Shown here piece after piece: positions 36,315 through 47,396 of a stretch of 64,000 nt of DNA. Source of the stretch: Marinibacterium sp. (GTDB lineage: Bacteria > Pseudomonadota > Alphaproteobacteria > Rhodobacterales > Rhodobacteraceae). The DNA is taken from positions 1 to 64,000 of the forward strand of contig JAEPNQ010000002.1 of NCBI GenBank assembly GCA_017643305.1, in the 5' to 3' direction. Within the stretch, counting starts at the first letter, position 1. Every line of letters starts with the position of its first letter. The position numbers were made by a program, and so were the translations under genes. The notes under the pieces were generated by a model. It saw only the letters and a program-made list of their open reading frames with translations, did no database searches and was not told where the DNA came from.

Positions 36315-36340
36315 TATTGGGTGCTTTTAGCGGGTTCAAG
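36315..36340 (-). promoter_or_regulatory. Sigma-32 (RpoH)-type promoter of hspQ
   Basis: On the minus strand CTTGAA (36335-36340) is followed after 13 bases by CCCAATA (36315-36321), close to the CTTGAA-N13-CCCATNT consensus. The predicted transcript starts only about 6-8 bases before the ATG. Confidence 0.65.
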
Positions 36341-36502
36341 CCCCAATTGTCCAATTTTGTGCACACTTCAGAGGGAAACAGACTGTGAACTGCTGCTGCG
36401 CAGTTAACGAATGACATCACGGTCACAGACCAAGACACTTGCGTGACAGGGATTTGCACCGGCACAGCTTTAATGTAGTCTTAAACAAAAAGGCTGAGGC
36501 AG

Positions 36503-37090
36503 ATGGGCAAACCGATTTGGGCGCTTTTCGCGCTTCTTATTCTTGCGAATTGCGGGGCGCGTTATAACACGCCGCCACGCAACCTGGATGATGCTTGCAG
36601 CATCATCAACCAGCGACCACCCTATATCAAAGCGTTCAAAGCGACCGAACGAAAATGGGGTGTGCCGGTGCATGTTCAGATGGCAGCAATGTACCAAGAA
36701 AGCAAATTCGACGCCGACGCGCGCACGCCGTTCCGGTACGTTCTGGGTGTGATCCCAATGGGCCGCCAGTCCAGCGCCTATGGGTACAGCCAAGCGTTAG
36801 ACGGCACCTGGAGCGATTACAAGCGCGCCACCGGCCGGTCTGGGGCCAAGCGGGACAAGATCCGCGACGCAACAGATTTCATGGGCTGGTATTTCAATCA
36901 TAGCAAGGAAAAGAACGGCATAGCACTGGACGATGCACGCAACCAGTATCTGGCCTATCACGAAGGACATACCGGGTACCGCAAGGGCACCTATCGCAGC
37001 AAATCCTGGCTGGTCCGAGTAGCCGACAAAGTCGATGCGCGTGCAGATCTGTATGAAGACCAGCTGTCCAAGTGCCGTAAGGCACGCTGA
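36503..37090 (+). CDS. Lytic transglycosylase (SLT-fold) lipoprotein
   Basis: 195 residues with a lipoprotein signal peptide (lipobox LANC). The SLT catalytic block is MAAMYQESKFDADA, with Glu as the general acid, followed by YGYSQALDGTWSDYKRATG and YHEGHTGYRKGTY. Cleaves peptidoglycan glycan strands from the periplasmic side of the membrane. AGGCTGAGG before the ATG. Ten bases after its stop begins the broken glycosyltransferase gene. Confidence 0.88.
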   Translation: MGKPIWALFALLILANCGARYNTPPRNLDDACSIINQRPPYIKAFKATERKWGVPVHVQMAAMYQESKFDADARTPFRYVLGVIPMGRQSSAYGYSQALDGTWSDYKRATGRSGAKRDKIRDATDFMGWYFNHSKEKNGIALDDARNQYLAYHEGHTGYRKGTYRSKSWLVRVADKVDARADLYEDQLSKCRKAR

Positions 37091-37100
37091 GGTACGCGGC

Positions 37101-39086
37101 TTGGCCAGAAACATTCCCGGGCAAAATCTTGCCGGTAACATCGTTGTCTACCGGCGAGACGGCATGGGTGCGCGGCTGCGCAATCTGGTCGCAGGTCTGC
37201 GGCTGCAACAGCGGTTTGGCGGTGATCTGGTAGTATTGTGGCCGGTCGGGGCAACGACCAAGACACTGAAGCATCCTGACCAACTATTTGATGCGGATTT
37301 TGTTGCCGCCCACATGGTTCAGAATACCGACCAGATAAAACAGACTCATGCATCCGCGCGCGATTTCAGGTCGTTCCAGACGGCGCAGGACATCCAGGCG
37401 CATCTAGCAGCCGGTGGATCTGTGTTGATCGAAAACCTGAGTGGGGAGTTTCTGATCCCCGGTGAAGACGTGCATATGGCCCGTGCGGAGTTCATCCAGA
37501 CCGCCGCGAGTCTGCCGTTTCACGTCGACATTCTGGACCGGGTGCAAATGGTGCGGGATCACGCCGGGGGTCAAGCTATGACCGCACTTCATGTGCGGCG
37601 CGGGGACATCATTTTTGAACCCTACTGGGCGCGCCGCTTCTGGCCAACCAAATACGCGCCGGACGAATATTATGATGTAATGATCTAGCAGTACCCGAAC
37701 CGGCCTTATCTGCTGTTTTCGGATACACCCCAGACAATCTCGCGGTTTCATGACCGGCATGGAATTGTTTCTGCTGCTGCGGTAATGGATCTGGCCAGCC
37801 TTTCCCCCGCTCAGGCGGATCTAAGTGAGCTGCTGGCAATTTCACAATGTAATGATGTTCTGTGCAGTTCCTACAGCGCGTTTTCTACGGCGGCTGTAAT
37901 GATGGGCGGGGCCACTAAAACCGCGTTGCCGGACGACCTGCCGGCTGAATTGCAACGCAAAGCGCACAAGCGGCTGGGTAAACGGCTGCAAGCCGGACCA
38001 GAGGCGTTTATCAACGTGAACGACTATGGTCAAAGCCTGCATTGGCAGGTGCAGCGCTCCTCTTCGGCAGAGGCACAGGCGCTGTGCGAACGCGTTATCG
38101 ACCAGCGTTTGTGGGTACCGCATCTGGGGCCGCATACATTGACCAAAGCGGTCAGGAACCGAATGGATCAGGAGACTGTCGCGCTGATTGAAACCGATCA
38201 GCGACACTACCCGTTTCGAGCCAGGTACCTGCAAAAGACGCCGGACATCAAACGCCTGCAGACCAAGCTGTTTCTCGCTGCGCAGGCCTATGTCGGGCTG
38301 GGGGACATCCCGCGTGCGGTTGAGGTAATGGCCAACATCGCTCTGTTTCAAAGGCAGGCGGGCGCGGTCGATGCGCTAAGCCATGTGTTGCACGAACATT
38401 TGCGCGCTGGGGCGTTTGGTTGCCCGCCGACAACATTGGTGCCGTACTCTTCGGAAGACGGTCGAATCCCAGGATTTAGACGTTTGCGTGATGTGAGGCG
38501 TCCGATCCTGATGCGGTTTCTGGCCAGGCAAACGCCCTGGCAATGGCAGGCAGCCATGGGAGTGGATTGGCCCGAACTGCACATGTCCGGCGGCTGTGTC
38601 TTGCAAGATGGCATTCTAGCGCGGCTGACGGGCTATGCTACGTCCGACGATCCGATGGAAAAATCGCTGGCAGCTGTTGCCTGCCTGCGAACCAACCGGA
38701 CGCCCAAGGCCAGACAGTTGATGAACCAGATTGCCGATCCGCTGGTTGATCTGTCCGGTGACGATTGGGCGTTGCTACAGAAACGCAAGGCACAGGTTTT
38801 ATTGAAGCAAGGCAAGACCCAGCAAGCAGAGTATGCGGCTGCGGCGGCCCTTGAAGCCAGCGCGCACCCGGTGTTCCGCTGGTGGTGGGCGGCGTGCCTG
38901 CTGGACAGCGGCCAGCGGGACAAGGCATTAGACGTTACCAACACGCTCCCAGCCGACACCCAGTATGCTCGGGCCGTCATGGTGCGGCTGGCTGATCCAG
39001 CAGGCGTTTCCGTGCGCAAGAAAGCGCTGGAAGAGGGATTTGTCGTGACCGTTCCGGAGACCGGCGGGAACGTTGTACTTGCGTAA
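37101..39086 (+). pseudogene. Glycosyltransferase-like/TPR protein interrupted by one in-frame TAG
   Basis: A TTG at 37101, eight bases after GAGGT, opens a 661-codon frame that would be intact except for TAG at 37686-37688 (codon 196); the frame continues without another stop to 39086. The part before the stop has VYRRDGMGARLRNLVAGLRL and ALHVRRGDI, resembling GT11/O-fucosyltransferase-type nucleotide-sugar sites. The part after contains helical repeats (AQAYVGLGDIPRAVEV; VLLKQGKTQQAEYAAAAALEA) like TPRs. A CAG to TAG change is the simplest explanation; a sequencing error or read-through cannot be excluded. An ATG at 37785 could restart translation. Confidence 0.75.
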
Positions 39087-39088
39087 CG

Positions 39089-39691
39089 CTAGCGGTCAGT
39101 GACCGAAGATGGGTTGACCGTGTTGAACAGGGACACTGGGAAAGACATCCCGGTTTCCATACCGCCCAGAATAACCGTGGTCTGGCTACCCGTACTATCA
39201 TTTATGACCCATTTGCGCAGCTGCACCGGTTTGCCCGTGAAGTAGAGGTCGATGCTGCCGTAATCCGGGTGTTCGGGGTCCTGTGCCCGTACGCGGGTGG
39301 CGGTGCCATCATAGTCATGGCCGACTACCATTTTGGCGCGGCTCAGATCGACCTGTTCAGCCAGAATAATCGACAGCGGCGTGCGGCGCAGCGGATAGCT
39401 TTCGGGGGGCTGATTGGATTTCGGATCGTGGATCACAACCGCGCCCTGCCCGGCAATCACCTTGGCTGCATCCTTGCCGTCATATTCGAACCGCGCGCGA
39501 CCGGGGCGCTTGATGTAGAAACGCCCCGTTGAAAGTGTCCCGTCATCGTTCACCTGCGTGAAATCGCTGCGCGCGGATTGTAGCGTATTCAGATAGCCTG
39601 ACAGTTCATCCAAGCCGAGCTTGTCGGCACGGGCGGGCGCTGTCGCCATCGCAGTCAATGCGAGGCACAGGAAAAACATGCGGTTCCACAT
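39089..39691 (-). CDS. lolA: Outer-membrane lipoprotein carrier protein LolA
   Basis: 200 residues with a signal peptide (AMATAPARA). Family pattern: LSGYLNTLQSARSDFTQV, STGRFYIKRPGRARFEYDG and a C-terminal beta region. LolA carries lipoproteins across the periplasm from LolCDE to the outer membrane. It lies just downstream of ftsK on the same strand. Confidence 0.92.
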   Translation of the reverse strand: MWNRMFFLCLALTAMATAPARADKLGLDELSGYLNTLQSARSDFTQVNDDGTLSTGRFYIKRPGRARFEYDGKDAAKVIAGQGAVVIHDPKSNQPPESYPLRRTPLSIILAEQVDLSRAKMVVGHDYDGTATRVRAQDPEHPDYGSIDLYFTGKPVQLRKWVINDSTGSQTTVILGGMETGMSFPVSLFNTVNPSSVTDR

Positions 39692-39766
39692 ACAGTCTAC
39701 CTAATCAGCGCCGTGCCCGATTTCACCGGGGAAAAGTCACAAGGTTGAGAGCAGCACCGGGCCGCA

Positions 39767-42610
39767 TTACTGCTGCTCCGGCACCAGAATTTCACGTTTA
39801 CCCACGTGGTTGGAAGTAGAAACGATGCCTTGATCTTCCATCTGCTCCACTAGCCGGGCGGCTTTGTTATAACCGATGGCCAACTTACGCTGGATATAGG
39901 ATGTGGAACATTTGCGGTCCTTGATCACGATGGCTACTGCCTGGTCATACAGCGCGTCTTCACCATCTGTATTGCCACCGAGACCCAAAACCAGGTCGAT
40001 GCTGTCAGCTTTTTCATCGTCCGGGCCGTCAACAACCCCACTGACGTAATCCGGCGGACCGAATTGCTTGAGGTGGTTGACGATTTCCTCAACCTCTTCG
40101 TCGCTGACAAACGGGCCATGACAGCGGGTGATCTTGGCACCACCTGCCATGTACAGCATGTCACCCATGCCCAGCAGCTGTTCAGCGCCCATTTCACCGA
40201 GGATTGTGCGGCTGTCGACCTTGGACGTCACCTGGAAGCTGATGCGTGTTGGGAAATTGGCCTTGATCGTCCCGGTGATCACGTCGACCGACGGGCGCTG
40301 GGTCGCCATTATCAGGTGGATGCCCGAGGCACGAGCCATCTGGGCCAGACGCTGGATACAGGCCTCGATCTCCTTACCTGCAACCATCATCAGGTCGGCC
40401 ATTTCGTCGACGATGACGACAATATAGGGCAGTTTGACGGGGGTTATTTCTTCGGTCTCGAAAACCGGTTCGCCGGTGTCGTCGTCAAACCCGGTCTGCA
40501 CGGTGCGCGAGAACATCTCGCCCTTGGCCAGTGCCTCTTTCACGCGACCATTATAACCTTCGATGTTGCGTACGCCCATCTTGGACATTTTACGATAACG
40601 CTCTTCCATTTCGCCCACGACCCACTTCAGGGCAATAACCGCCTTTTTCGGGTCGGTCACAACCGGCGAAAGAAGATGCGGAATACCGTCATAGACGCTG
40701 AGTTCCAGCATCTTGGGATCAATCATGATCAGCCGGCAATCTTCTGGTTTGAGCTTATAAAGCAGTGACAGGATCATGGTGTTGATGGCGACGGATTTAC
40801 CCGAGCCCGTGGTCCCCGCGATCAGCAGGTGGGGCATTTTGGCAAGGTTGGCGACCACGCTGTCGCCGCCGATATCCTTGCCCAGCGCCAATGGCAGGCT
40901 CATGTTGCTATCGCCGAAATCGCGCGCAGCGAGGATTTCGCGCAGCACTACCATTTCCCGCTTTTCGTTGGGAAGTTCGATGCCGATCACCGACCGACCT
41001 GGCACTGTACTGACCCGCGCGCTGAGCGCGGCCATGGAGCGCGCAATGTCGTCAGCCAGCCCAATCACGCGGCTGGCTTTCAGACCCGGAGCCGGTTCCA
41101 GTTCGTACATGGTAACGACAGGACCAGGGCGGACACTGACGATCTCGCCTTTGACGCCATAGTCATCCAAAACGCTTTCAAGCATGCGCGCGTTTTCTTC
41201 CAACGCCTCGTCGCTCAGGTGATGGCGGGCGATCTGCACCGGGTTGGACAGCAGGTTCAACGGCGGCAGTTCAAAGGCCATGTCCGGTTCTTCGAATTGC
41301 AGCGCGGGCTGCGCTTCGGCCTGGGCACGGCGCGACTGAACCGGGGACTTCCGCGCCGGGTTTTGTACCACCTTGCGCGGTCCGGCGACAGGGATAGCGG
41401 GGGCCACCTGCGCGGGTTCATTCAGCGGCAACGGTTGCGGGTCCACTGGCGCGGCGGTCAAGGGTGGCTCCGCCGGCAGCCCATAACCGACTCTATGGCT
41501 AACCACTGGCTCCGGCGGCAGGGCCATCTCGTCCGCCATCTCGTCCAGAGCATCTTCTGGTTCGATGAGCAAAGGCTTCGGCCCATGGCCCCGACCTTTG
41601 GTCAGCGGCTTGTCTTCGGGCACAGGGGTGACCGGCGGCGGCGGGGGGGCCGCCCGCGAACGGATAACATCGGCGATCTTGGCGCGAATACGGTCATCGC
41701 CGGGCATTTCATCTGGGCAATCGGCGCTGAGCAGCGGTTCCACCAGTTCCGGTTCCGGCATCGGCTCTGGTCGGCGGATCAAAGAGGGCATGCGCGAAAG
41801 CAGACTACCGCGTGGTTCGCTGTGTTCTTCTGCCGGCTCTACCTCAAAATCTTCTTCGTCAGCATAGGCCAGCTCCGCCTCTTCTTCGATGGCAGCTTGT
41901 GCGCGGCGTTCGGCCCGGTTGGCGCTGCGCTCCTTGGCTGCCACCACCGCCCGGCTGGCGCCACGGCCCATCAGGGTGATGATCCCGTTATATAGCATGA
42001 TGAACCCGATCAGGGCAAAGCGTAGACCACGACGCATGTCCGACCCGGTAAAGCCCAGCACGTAGGCCCCAAGACCAACCATCGCAACAGCGGTTAGCAG
42101 CGACATCATCTTGACAGCCAAGTTGGATCCGACCGGCAGCAGCGTCAGCAACGCACCCATGACCGTATCGCCAAACAGACCGCCCAGACCGAAACTATGC
42201 GTCGCACGCCATGCATCGCCCGGGATCAGGGTTGAGCAGTAGACAGAGGCAAATGCAATCGCAATTGGTGCAAAGATCAGGCGGCTGACCGCGCGTTCTT
42301 CGCCGACATGCAAGATCAGGCGTGCGCCCCATGTCAGCAGAACCAGTGCCAGACCCCAGCTGGCCCAGCCAACGATCATGAACAGAGGTGCTGCAACGGA
42401 CGCGCCTAGGCGGCCCAACCAGTTCTGTATAGGCGCATCGGTGGACACCATCCAGTTCGGATCATCCGGCGTGTAAGACCCGATCATCGCTGCAGCGGCC
42501 AGACCGAGCGTGACCAGAACGATCCCGATCAGTTCCTTGCCCCGTTTTACAATGACCGCCTGCATCTGGCTGTCCAACAGCGGATCCCGGCTGCGTGTCT
42601 GATATGCCAT
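39767..42610 (-). CDS. ftsK: DNA translocase FtsK
   Basis: 947 residues. The N-terminal region has four transmembrane helices (about residues 25-210), then a Pro- and acid-rich linker (about 220-430), a motor domain with Walker [14 protein letters not shown] and Walker [14 protein letters not shown], and a C-terminal gamma winged-helix domain ([26 protein letters not shown]) that reads KOPS. It couples division to chromosome dimer resolution. GAGGACGAG precedes the ATG. Confidence 0.97.
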   Translation of the reverse strand: MAYQTRSRDPLLDSQMQAVIVKRGKELIGIVLVTLGLAAAAMIGSYTPDDPNWMVSTDAPIQNWLGRLGASVAAPLFMIVGWASWGLALVLLTWGARLILHVGEERAVSRLIFAPIAIAFASVYCSTLIPGDAWRATHSFGLGGLFGDTVMGALLTLLPVGSNLAVKMMSLLTAVAMVGLGAYVLGFTGSDMRRGLRFALIGFIMLYNGIITLMGRGASRAVVAAKERSANRAERRAQAAIEEEAELAYADEEDFEVEPAEEHSEPRGSLLSRMPSLIRRPEPMPEPELVEPLLSADCPDEMPGDDRIRAKIADVIRSRAAPPPPPVTPVPEDKPLTKGRGHGPKPLLIEPEDALDEMADEMALPPEPVVSHRVGYGLPAEPPLTAAPVDPQPLPLNEPAQVAPAIPVAGPRKVVQNPARKSPVQSRRAQAEAQPALQFEEPDMAFELPPLNLLSNPVQIARHHLSDEALEENARMLESVLDDYGVKGEIVSVRPGPVVTMYELEPAPGLKASRVIGLADDIARSMAALSARVSTVPGRSVIGIELPNEKREMVVLREILAARDFGDSNMSLPLALGKDIGGDSVVANLAKMPHLLIAGTTGSGKSVAINTMILSLLYKLKPEDCRLIMIDPKMLELSVYDGIPHLLSPVVTDPKKAVIALKWVVGEMEERYRKMSKMGVRNIEGYNGRVKEALAKGEMFSRTVQTGFDDDTGEPVFETEEITPVKLPYIVVIVDEMADLMMVAGKEIEACIQRLAQMARASGIHLIMATQRPSVDVITGTIKANFPTRISFQVTSKVDSRTILGEMGAEQLLGMGDMLYMAGGAKITRCHGPFVSDEEVEEIVNHLKQFGPPDYVSGVVDGPDDEKADSIDLVLGLGGNTDGEDALYDQAVAIVIKDRKCSTSYIQRKLAIGYNKAARLVEQMEDQGIVSTSNHVGKREILVPEQQ

Positions 42611-42625
42611 ACTCGTCCTCGGTTC

Positions 42626-43807
42626 TTATCTGTACAGGCAGTCGCGCAGCTGGGTCAGCGCGTTGCCCATGTCTTCTTTTGGGGCCACCATTGCGACCCG
42701 AATGAACCCCTTGCCGGGGTTTTGTCCCTGATAGTCCTGGGCCAAATAAGCCCCTGGCAGCACCCTCACACCGGTCTCCTGCCACAGCCGCAGCGCGGCC
42801 TCTTCGCCATCTTCTACCGGAAGCCACAGGAAAAACCCGGCTTCAGGTGGCATGTAGCCCTGGGCTTGGCCCAGGATTTCATCCGCGATCTTGTATTTGT
42901 CCTGATAGAGCGTCCGGTTTTCTTCCACATGCGCCTCATCCGCCCAGACGCGGGCTGCTGCCATCTGCAGCGGCAGCGGCAAAGGTGTGCCTGCATAGGT
43001 ACGCAGCTGGCGGATTCGGCGCATGTTTTCCGGTCCGGAGGCGATAAAGCCAGACCGCAGGCCCGGCAGATTGGACCGCTTGGACAGCGAATGAAAAATC
43101 ACGACGCGTTCCGGGTCTGCCCCCATTTCGCGGGCGACTTCCAGCGCACCGGGTGGGGGAGTGTCGCGGTAGATTTCGCAATAACATTCGTCGGCAAAAA
43201 TCTTGAAATCATACGTCTCCGCCAAGCGGATCAGGTCGGCCCAATAGGCTTTGCTGGCCACGGCCCCCTGCGGGTTAGCGGGAGAACACAGATAGGCGAT
43301 CGCCGTACGGTTCAGCACATCGGCAGGCAGGCTAGCGAAATCCGGCAGGTGCCCGGTGGCAGAGGTTGCCGGGATTAACAGAGGCATCGCCGCCACGGAA
43401 TAGGCAGCAACCATGTAAACCTGGTAAAACGGGTTGGGGGCCAACACGATCGGCTGCGCGCTGTTCTTGGTTTCTGGGCACAGCGCCATGGCGGCGTTGT
43501 ACAGCCCTTCGCGCGTGCCGTTCAGCGGCATGATTTCGGTTTCTGGGTCAACCGCCACGCCATAGCGGCGCTGGATCCAATCCGTCATGGCGCTGCGCAG
43601 TTCCGGCGCGCCCTCGTTAGGGGGATAGCGGTTAAAGCCTGCTGCATGTTCGGTGATGACATCCGTGACCCAGGCCGGAAACACATGCTTCGGCTCACCA
43701 ATTGTCATATGTACGACATCGCCACCGGGTGCATGCACATCCAGCAAAGCGCGCAGACGCGGAAACGCATATTCCGGCAGTGTCGAAAACCGCTCAGGAA
43801 ATTCCAT
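42626..43807 (-). CDS. PLP-dependent class I/II aminotransferase
   Basis: 393 residues. The PLP lysine lies in FHSLSKRSNLPGLRSGF, and YLCSPANPQG and DECYCEIY are the cofactor-binding blocks. Begins MEFPERFSTLPEYAFPRLRALL; the frame is open to 43981 without support. GAGG lies seven bases before the ATG. The overall pattern resembles succinyldiaminopimelate aminotransferases (DapC) of alphaproteobacteria, but substrate is inferred. Confidence 0.88.
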   Translation of the reverse strand: MEFPERFSTLPEYAFPRLRALLDVHAPGGDVVHMTIGEPKHVFPAWVTDVITEHAAGFNRYPPNEGAPELRSAMTDWIQRRYGVAVDPETEIMPLNGTREGLYNAAMALCPETKNSAQPIVLAPNPFYQVYMVAAYSVAAMPLLIPATSATGHLPDFASLPADVLNRTAIAYLCSPANPQGAVASKAYWADLIRLAETYDFKIFADECYCEIYRDTPPPGALEVAREMGADPERVVIFHSLSKRSNLPGLRSGFIASGPENMRRIRQLRTYAGTPLPLPLQMAAARVWADEAHVEENRTLYQDKYKIADEILGQAQGYMPPEAGFFLWLPVEDGEEAALRLWQETGVRVLPGAYLAQDYQGQNPGKGFIRVAMVAPKEDMGNALTQLRDCLYR

Positions 43808-43913
43808 AACTAGCCTCAAGATCGGGATCGTTATCGCCCCGTTTGAGATGAAGTTACCGGTGCGTTCCCTCTGCGTCCAGCCGGGAGTGTACGGATCCGA
43901 CGGAATGTGTCTT

Positions 43914-45242
43914 TCAGGACAACGCCTTTTCCGCGGCCGCCCCGACGCGCAGAAGCGCCTCTTCCATATCAGGCTGTCCAAGCATCATCAGGCCGCAGCT
44001 GGGCACGCCTGTTGGCAGGGTCAGACCGCAAAGGCCCATCAGATTGCCGATCCGGGTGTTGCGGAGGGTCAGCAGGTTTTCGGAGACGTAGAAATCACTG
44101 TCGGCCTTCAACCACTCCAGATCCGGCGGCAGGATTGGGGAACTGGGCAAAAGCACAGCGTCATATTTGGAGGCAGCCCGGTCATAGGCCACACGCAAAC
44201 CTTCCAGCGCGGCCCAGGAACCAACGTAATCAGGCGCGGAAACTTCAGCCCCCAGACGGAACCGGGCGAGGATTTCGGAATACATCACATCCGGGTTTGT
44301 CTCGATCACATCTTTCCACAGCCCATAGGCTTCGGGTGAAAATAGATTGACACTCAACGCGTTGGCTTCGGCGACTTCGGGAATTTCGATGTCTTCGATC
44401 ATCGCGCCTGCGTCGCGCAGGCGTTCCACCGCAGCGTCAAACCCTTTCAGCGGTTCTTCGCGGATCTCATCGAAGGCCAGCGTGCGCAGAATGGCAAAGC
44501 GCCGCCCTTGCAGCGACACGCCTTTCAGGTCGGCAGGTGGTGTGCCTTCCATCACCGCAAGCAGCAAAGCAGCATCTTCGACAGAGCGGCAGAGCGGCCC
44601 GATCGTATCGAATTTCAATACCAGCGGCACAACTCCTTCCAAGGTCAACCGCCCCGCGGTGGTTTTCAGCCCAACCAGATCGTTCCACGCAGAGGGGACC
44701 CGCACAGAGCCGCCGGTGTCGGACCCGATGCCCGCAGGGGCGAGATCAAACGCAACCGATGCCGCTGCGCCAGAAGACGACCCGCCCGGCACAGCGTTAG
44801 GGTAATTCACATTGGGCGGTGTATCGGTCACAGGATTATAGCCCAACCCGGAATAGGCCAGTTCGCTCATATGCGTTTTGCCCAGGCAGACGGTGCCCAT
44901 GGCAGTTGCGTTCTTCAGGACAACCGCGTCCATGTTCGGCACGCGCCCGTGGAGCAGGGCCGAGCCCGCCTCGGTCACGATTCCTGCGGTATCGAACAGA
45001 TCCTTCCAGCTGATTGGCACGCCATCCAGCAGGGAACGCCGCTGTTTCATCTTAGCGCGTTTTTCGGCAGCCTCGGCTTCGGCCATGGCCCGCTCGTGGG
45101 TGACGCGGGCGTAAATCCGATCTCGCAGGTCGTGGCCATCGATGGCGTCAAGATAGGTCTGGGTCAACGCCACCGGTCCGATTTCCCCGCGCGCGATGCC
45201 TCGGCCCAGATCCGCCGCGGTCATTTTCAGCCAGTCCTGCAT
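43914..45242 (-). CDS. Amidase-signature family amidohydrolase
   Basis: 442 residues with the Ser-cisSer-Lys triad: WKDLF (Lys), PGGSSSGAAASVA and GSDTGGSVRVPSAWN (nucleophile Ser in the second). Hydrolyses an amide bond; the substrate is unknown. It is related to GatA but there are no gatB or gatC genes nearby, so a role in tRNA amidation is unlikely. Divergent from the UbiH-type gene with about 84 bp between them. Confidence 0.9.
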   Translation of the reverse strand: MQDWLKMTAADLGRGIARGEIGPVALTQTYLDAIDGHDLRDRIYARVTHERAMAEAEAAEKRAKMKQRRSLLDGVPISWKDLFDTAGIVTEAGSALLHGRVPNMDAVVLKNATAMGTVCLGKTHMSELAYSGLGYNPVTDTPPNVNYPNAVPGGSSSGAAASVAFDLAPAGIGSDTGGSVRVPSAWNDLVGLKTTAGRLTLEGVVPLVLKFDTIGPLCRSVEDAALLLAVMEGTPPADLKGVSLQGRRFAILRTLAFDEIREEPLKGFDAAVERLRDAGAMIEDIEIPEVAEANALSVNLFSPEAYGLWKDVIETNPDVMYSEILARFRLGAEVSAPDYVGSWAALEGLRVAYDRAASKYDAVLLPSSPILPPDLEWLKADSDFYVSENLLTLRNTRIGNLMGLCGLTLPTGVPSCGLMMLGQPDMEEALLRVGAAAEKALS

Positions 45243-45326
45243 AAGTCACCTCCGTGCATGCTGTTCCGCGACGGTAGCGACAGCACCACGCATGGACAAT
45301 GGCGAATGCACGCCCATATTTCGCTC

Positions 45327-46550
45327 ATGAGCGATCCAAGCGATATCACGATTGTCGGTGGCGGCCTGACCGGGCCAACACTGGCACTGGCGCTGGCCAA
45401 TGCAGGTTTGACAACGACGATTATAGATGGCCTGCCGCGCGACACGCTGGCGGATGCGGCGTTTAACGGGCGCAGCTATGCCTTGGCGCTCGCGGCGCAG
45501 CGGTTGTTGCAGGCCATCAGGATTTGGGATGCCGTTGAAGATCACGCGCAGCCGATACTGGATATTCGCGTATCAGACGGACACGCGGGTGCGGGGCCAT
45601 CGCCGCTGGCGTTGCATTTCGATCATGCTGAGATCGAAGAGGGCCCGATGGGGTACATGGTTGAAGACCGGTATCTGAGGCGCGCATTGCTGGACGCAGT
45701 TGACGCAATACCCGATATCCAGGTGATGAATGGCGTTTCAGTTGTGGGCCAGACCGTGAGCCAGAGGGCACAGGTGTACCTGGACGACGGATCCATGTTG
45801 GACACGCAACTGATTGTTGGCGCGGACGGACGGCAAAGCGGCACAGCCCAGCGCGCAAGCATTCGGCGCAACGGCTGGGAGTATGGGCAGACCGCGCTGG
45901 TTTGTGCCATCGAACACGACCTGCCGCATAACGGTACCGCGCATCAGTTTTTCATGCCCGAAGGGCCGCTGGCGATTCTGCCCTTGTCCGGCAATCGCTG
46001 TTCCATTGTCTGGACGGAAACAGACGAAAACGCCGTCGCGATCAACGCACTGAACGATGCAAGCTATCTGGAGGTTCTGCACCCCCGGTTTGGCGATTTT
46101 CTGGGGGAGATTGCTTTGGCCGGCAGACGGTTCACCTATCCGCTGGGTATCACCATTGCCGAACGTTTGGTGGAAGACCGCATCGCGCTGGTCGGGGATG
46201 CGGCGCATGGAGTGCATCCGATTGCCGGGCAGGGTCTGAATGCCGGCTATCGCGATATTGCTGCCCTGGCCGAGGTCATCGTGGATGCACACCGACGTGG
46301 AGAGGATTTCGGATCACTTCTGGTTTTGGAGCGTTATCAGCAGTGGCGGCGGTTTGACGTACAGACGCTTGCATTAGCGACAGACACATTCAACCATCTG
46401 TTTTCAAACGATAACCCGATCCTTCGGATGGGTCGGGATATTGGGCTTGGCATCGTCAATGCAATCCCCGGACTGCGCCGGGGCTTTATTCGCGAAGCAG
46501 CCGGATTGACCGGCGATCTACCCCGCTTGATGCAGGGCCGTCCACTTTAG
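45327..46550 (+). CDS. UbiH/UbiF/VisC-family FAD monooxygenase
   Basis: 407 residues. N-terminal FAD motif [31 protein letters not shown] and the C-terminal [27 protein letters not shown] block of ubiquinone-ring hydroxylases. Predicted to hydroxylate a ubiquinone precursor. ATG at 45327 chosen; an ATG at 45306 in frame gives seven more residues. The open frame extends far upstream only as a shadow of the amidase. Its end overlaps the convergent Trm112 gene by 4 bases. Confidence 0.9.
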   Translation: MSDPSDITIVGGGLTGPTLALALANAGLTTTIIDGLPRDTLADAAFNGRSYALALAAQRLLQAIRIWDAVEDHAQPILDIRVSDGHAGAGPSPLALHFDHAEIEEGPMGYMVEDRYLRRALLDAVDAIPDIQVMNGVSVVGQTVSQRAQVYLDDGSMLDTQLIVGADGRQSGTAQRASIRRNGWEYGQTALVCAIEHDLPHNGTAHQFFMPEGPLAILPLSGNRCSIVWTETDENAVAINALNDASYLEVLHPRFGDFLGEIALAGRRFTYPLGITIAERLVEDRIALVGDAAHGVHPIAGQGLNAGYRDIAALAEVIVDAHRRGEDFGSLLVLERYQQWRRFDVQTLALATDTFNHLFSNDNPILRMGRDIGLGIVNAIPGLRRGFIREAAGLTGDLPRLMQGRPL

Positions 46551-46732
46551 TCGAGCTTTCGGGCCTCATCGACCAGCATCACCGGGATGCCATTGCGGAT
46601 TGGAAAGGCCAGCGCCGCCGGTTTTGAAATCAGCTCCTGCCGCGTAGCATCATATTCTAGCGTCGCGTGGGTGACCGGACAAATCAGTGCTTCCAGCATA
46701 CGGCGATCGAACTCGGCCTCCGATTCTGTCAT
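46547..46732 (-). CDS. Trm112 family protein
   Basis: 61 residues. [44 protein letters not shown] is the family pattern. Bacterial Trm112-like proteins are small partners of methyltransferases, or of unknown role. The ATG overlaps the LON-domain gene stop (ATGA). Only one Cys is seen, so zinc binding is doubtful. Confidence 0.9.
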   Translation of the reverse strand: MTESEAEFDRRMLEALICPVTHATLEYDATRQELISKPAALAFPIRNGIPVMLVDEARKLD

Positions 46733-47370
46733 TGCAGGAACTCCTCTCCGGTTCCGCCGCGCAGCGAAAATTCCATCAGCGTTACCAGAGTTTCGCGACG
46801 GGTCCGAAGGCTGGGTGCTTCGAGAAGCGCCTGTTTGTCTTCTGCTTCGAAATCCAGAAACATGCTGAGCGAATTGATGAGCAGCTCATCGTCCGCCTCT
46901 TCCAGCGTTTCCCAGTTTGTATCAAGCTTCTTGGCGACAAAGCATCGGTTCAGCAGGTCCATGAACGCGGTCCGGTCAAACCCGTCGTCACATTCTGCAG
47001 CACCTCGGTCCCGTTCAAAGCCTGTCCAGCTGACCTCGCACCTGCGATAGGGCGTAAAACCGTCGACTTCCTTGCACACGCGGAACCGGCTGACGCCGGA
47101 CAGGGTGATCAGGTAACGGTGGTCTTCAGTTTCGGAAAACTGGGTGATCCGGCCAACGCAGCCGATACTGTGCAAGGCATCGCGGCCCGTGGGCGTCGCA
47201 GAGGGTTGGATCATCCCGATCAATCGACCGGTGGTTTTCAGGCTGTCTTCAACCATCTGCAAATAACGCGGTTCGAAGATATGCAACGGCAATCGCGCAC
47301 GGGGCAGCAACAGCGCTCCCGGAAGCGGGAACACGGGAATAATTTCAGGCAGATCGACTACAGTCACCAT
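46729..47370 (-). CDS. LON peptidase substrate-binding domain protein
   Basis: 213 residues corresponding to the LON N-terminal domain only: [33 protein letters not shown] and [30 protein letters not shown]. No AAA or protease domain. Family function is unknown. Member of a co-directional run with the YbbN-type gene upstream (26 bp) and Trm112 downstream. Confidence 0.92.
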   Translation of the reverse strand: MVTVVDLPEIIPVFPLPGALLLPRARLPLHIFEPRYLQMVEDSLKTTGRLIGMIQPSATPTGRDALHSIGCVGRITQFSETEDHRYLITLSGVSRFRVCKEVDGFTPYRRCEVSWTGFERDRGAAECDDGFDRTAFMDLLNRCFVAKKLDTNWETLEEADDELLINSLSMFLDFEAEDKQALLEAPSLRTRRETLVTLMEFSLRGGTGEEFLQ

Positions 47371-47396
47371 AGACCTTATCTAGGCTGACCGTGCGA

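Noticed and set aside
40829..41995. Long plus-strand open frame (388 codons)
   Set aside because: Antisense to ftsK; no recognisable domain.
44508..45326. N-terminal extension of the UbiH-type gene
   Set aside because: The extension is the opposite strand of the amidase; the FAD motif starts right after the ATG at 45327.
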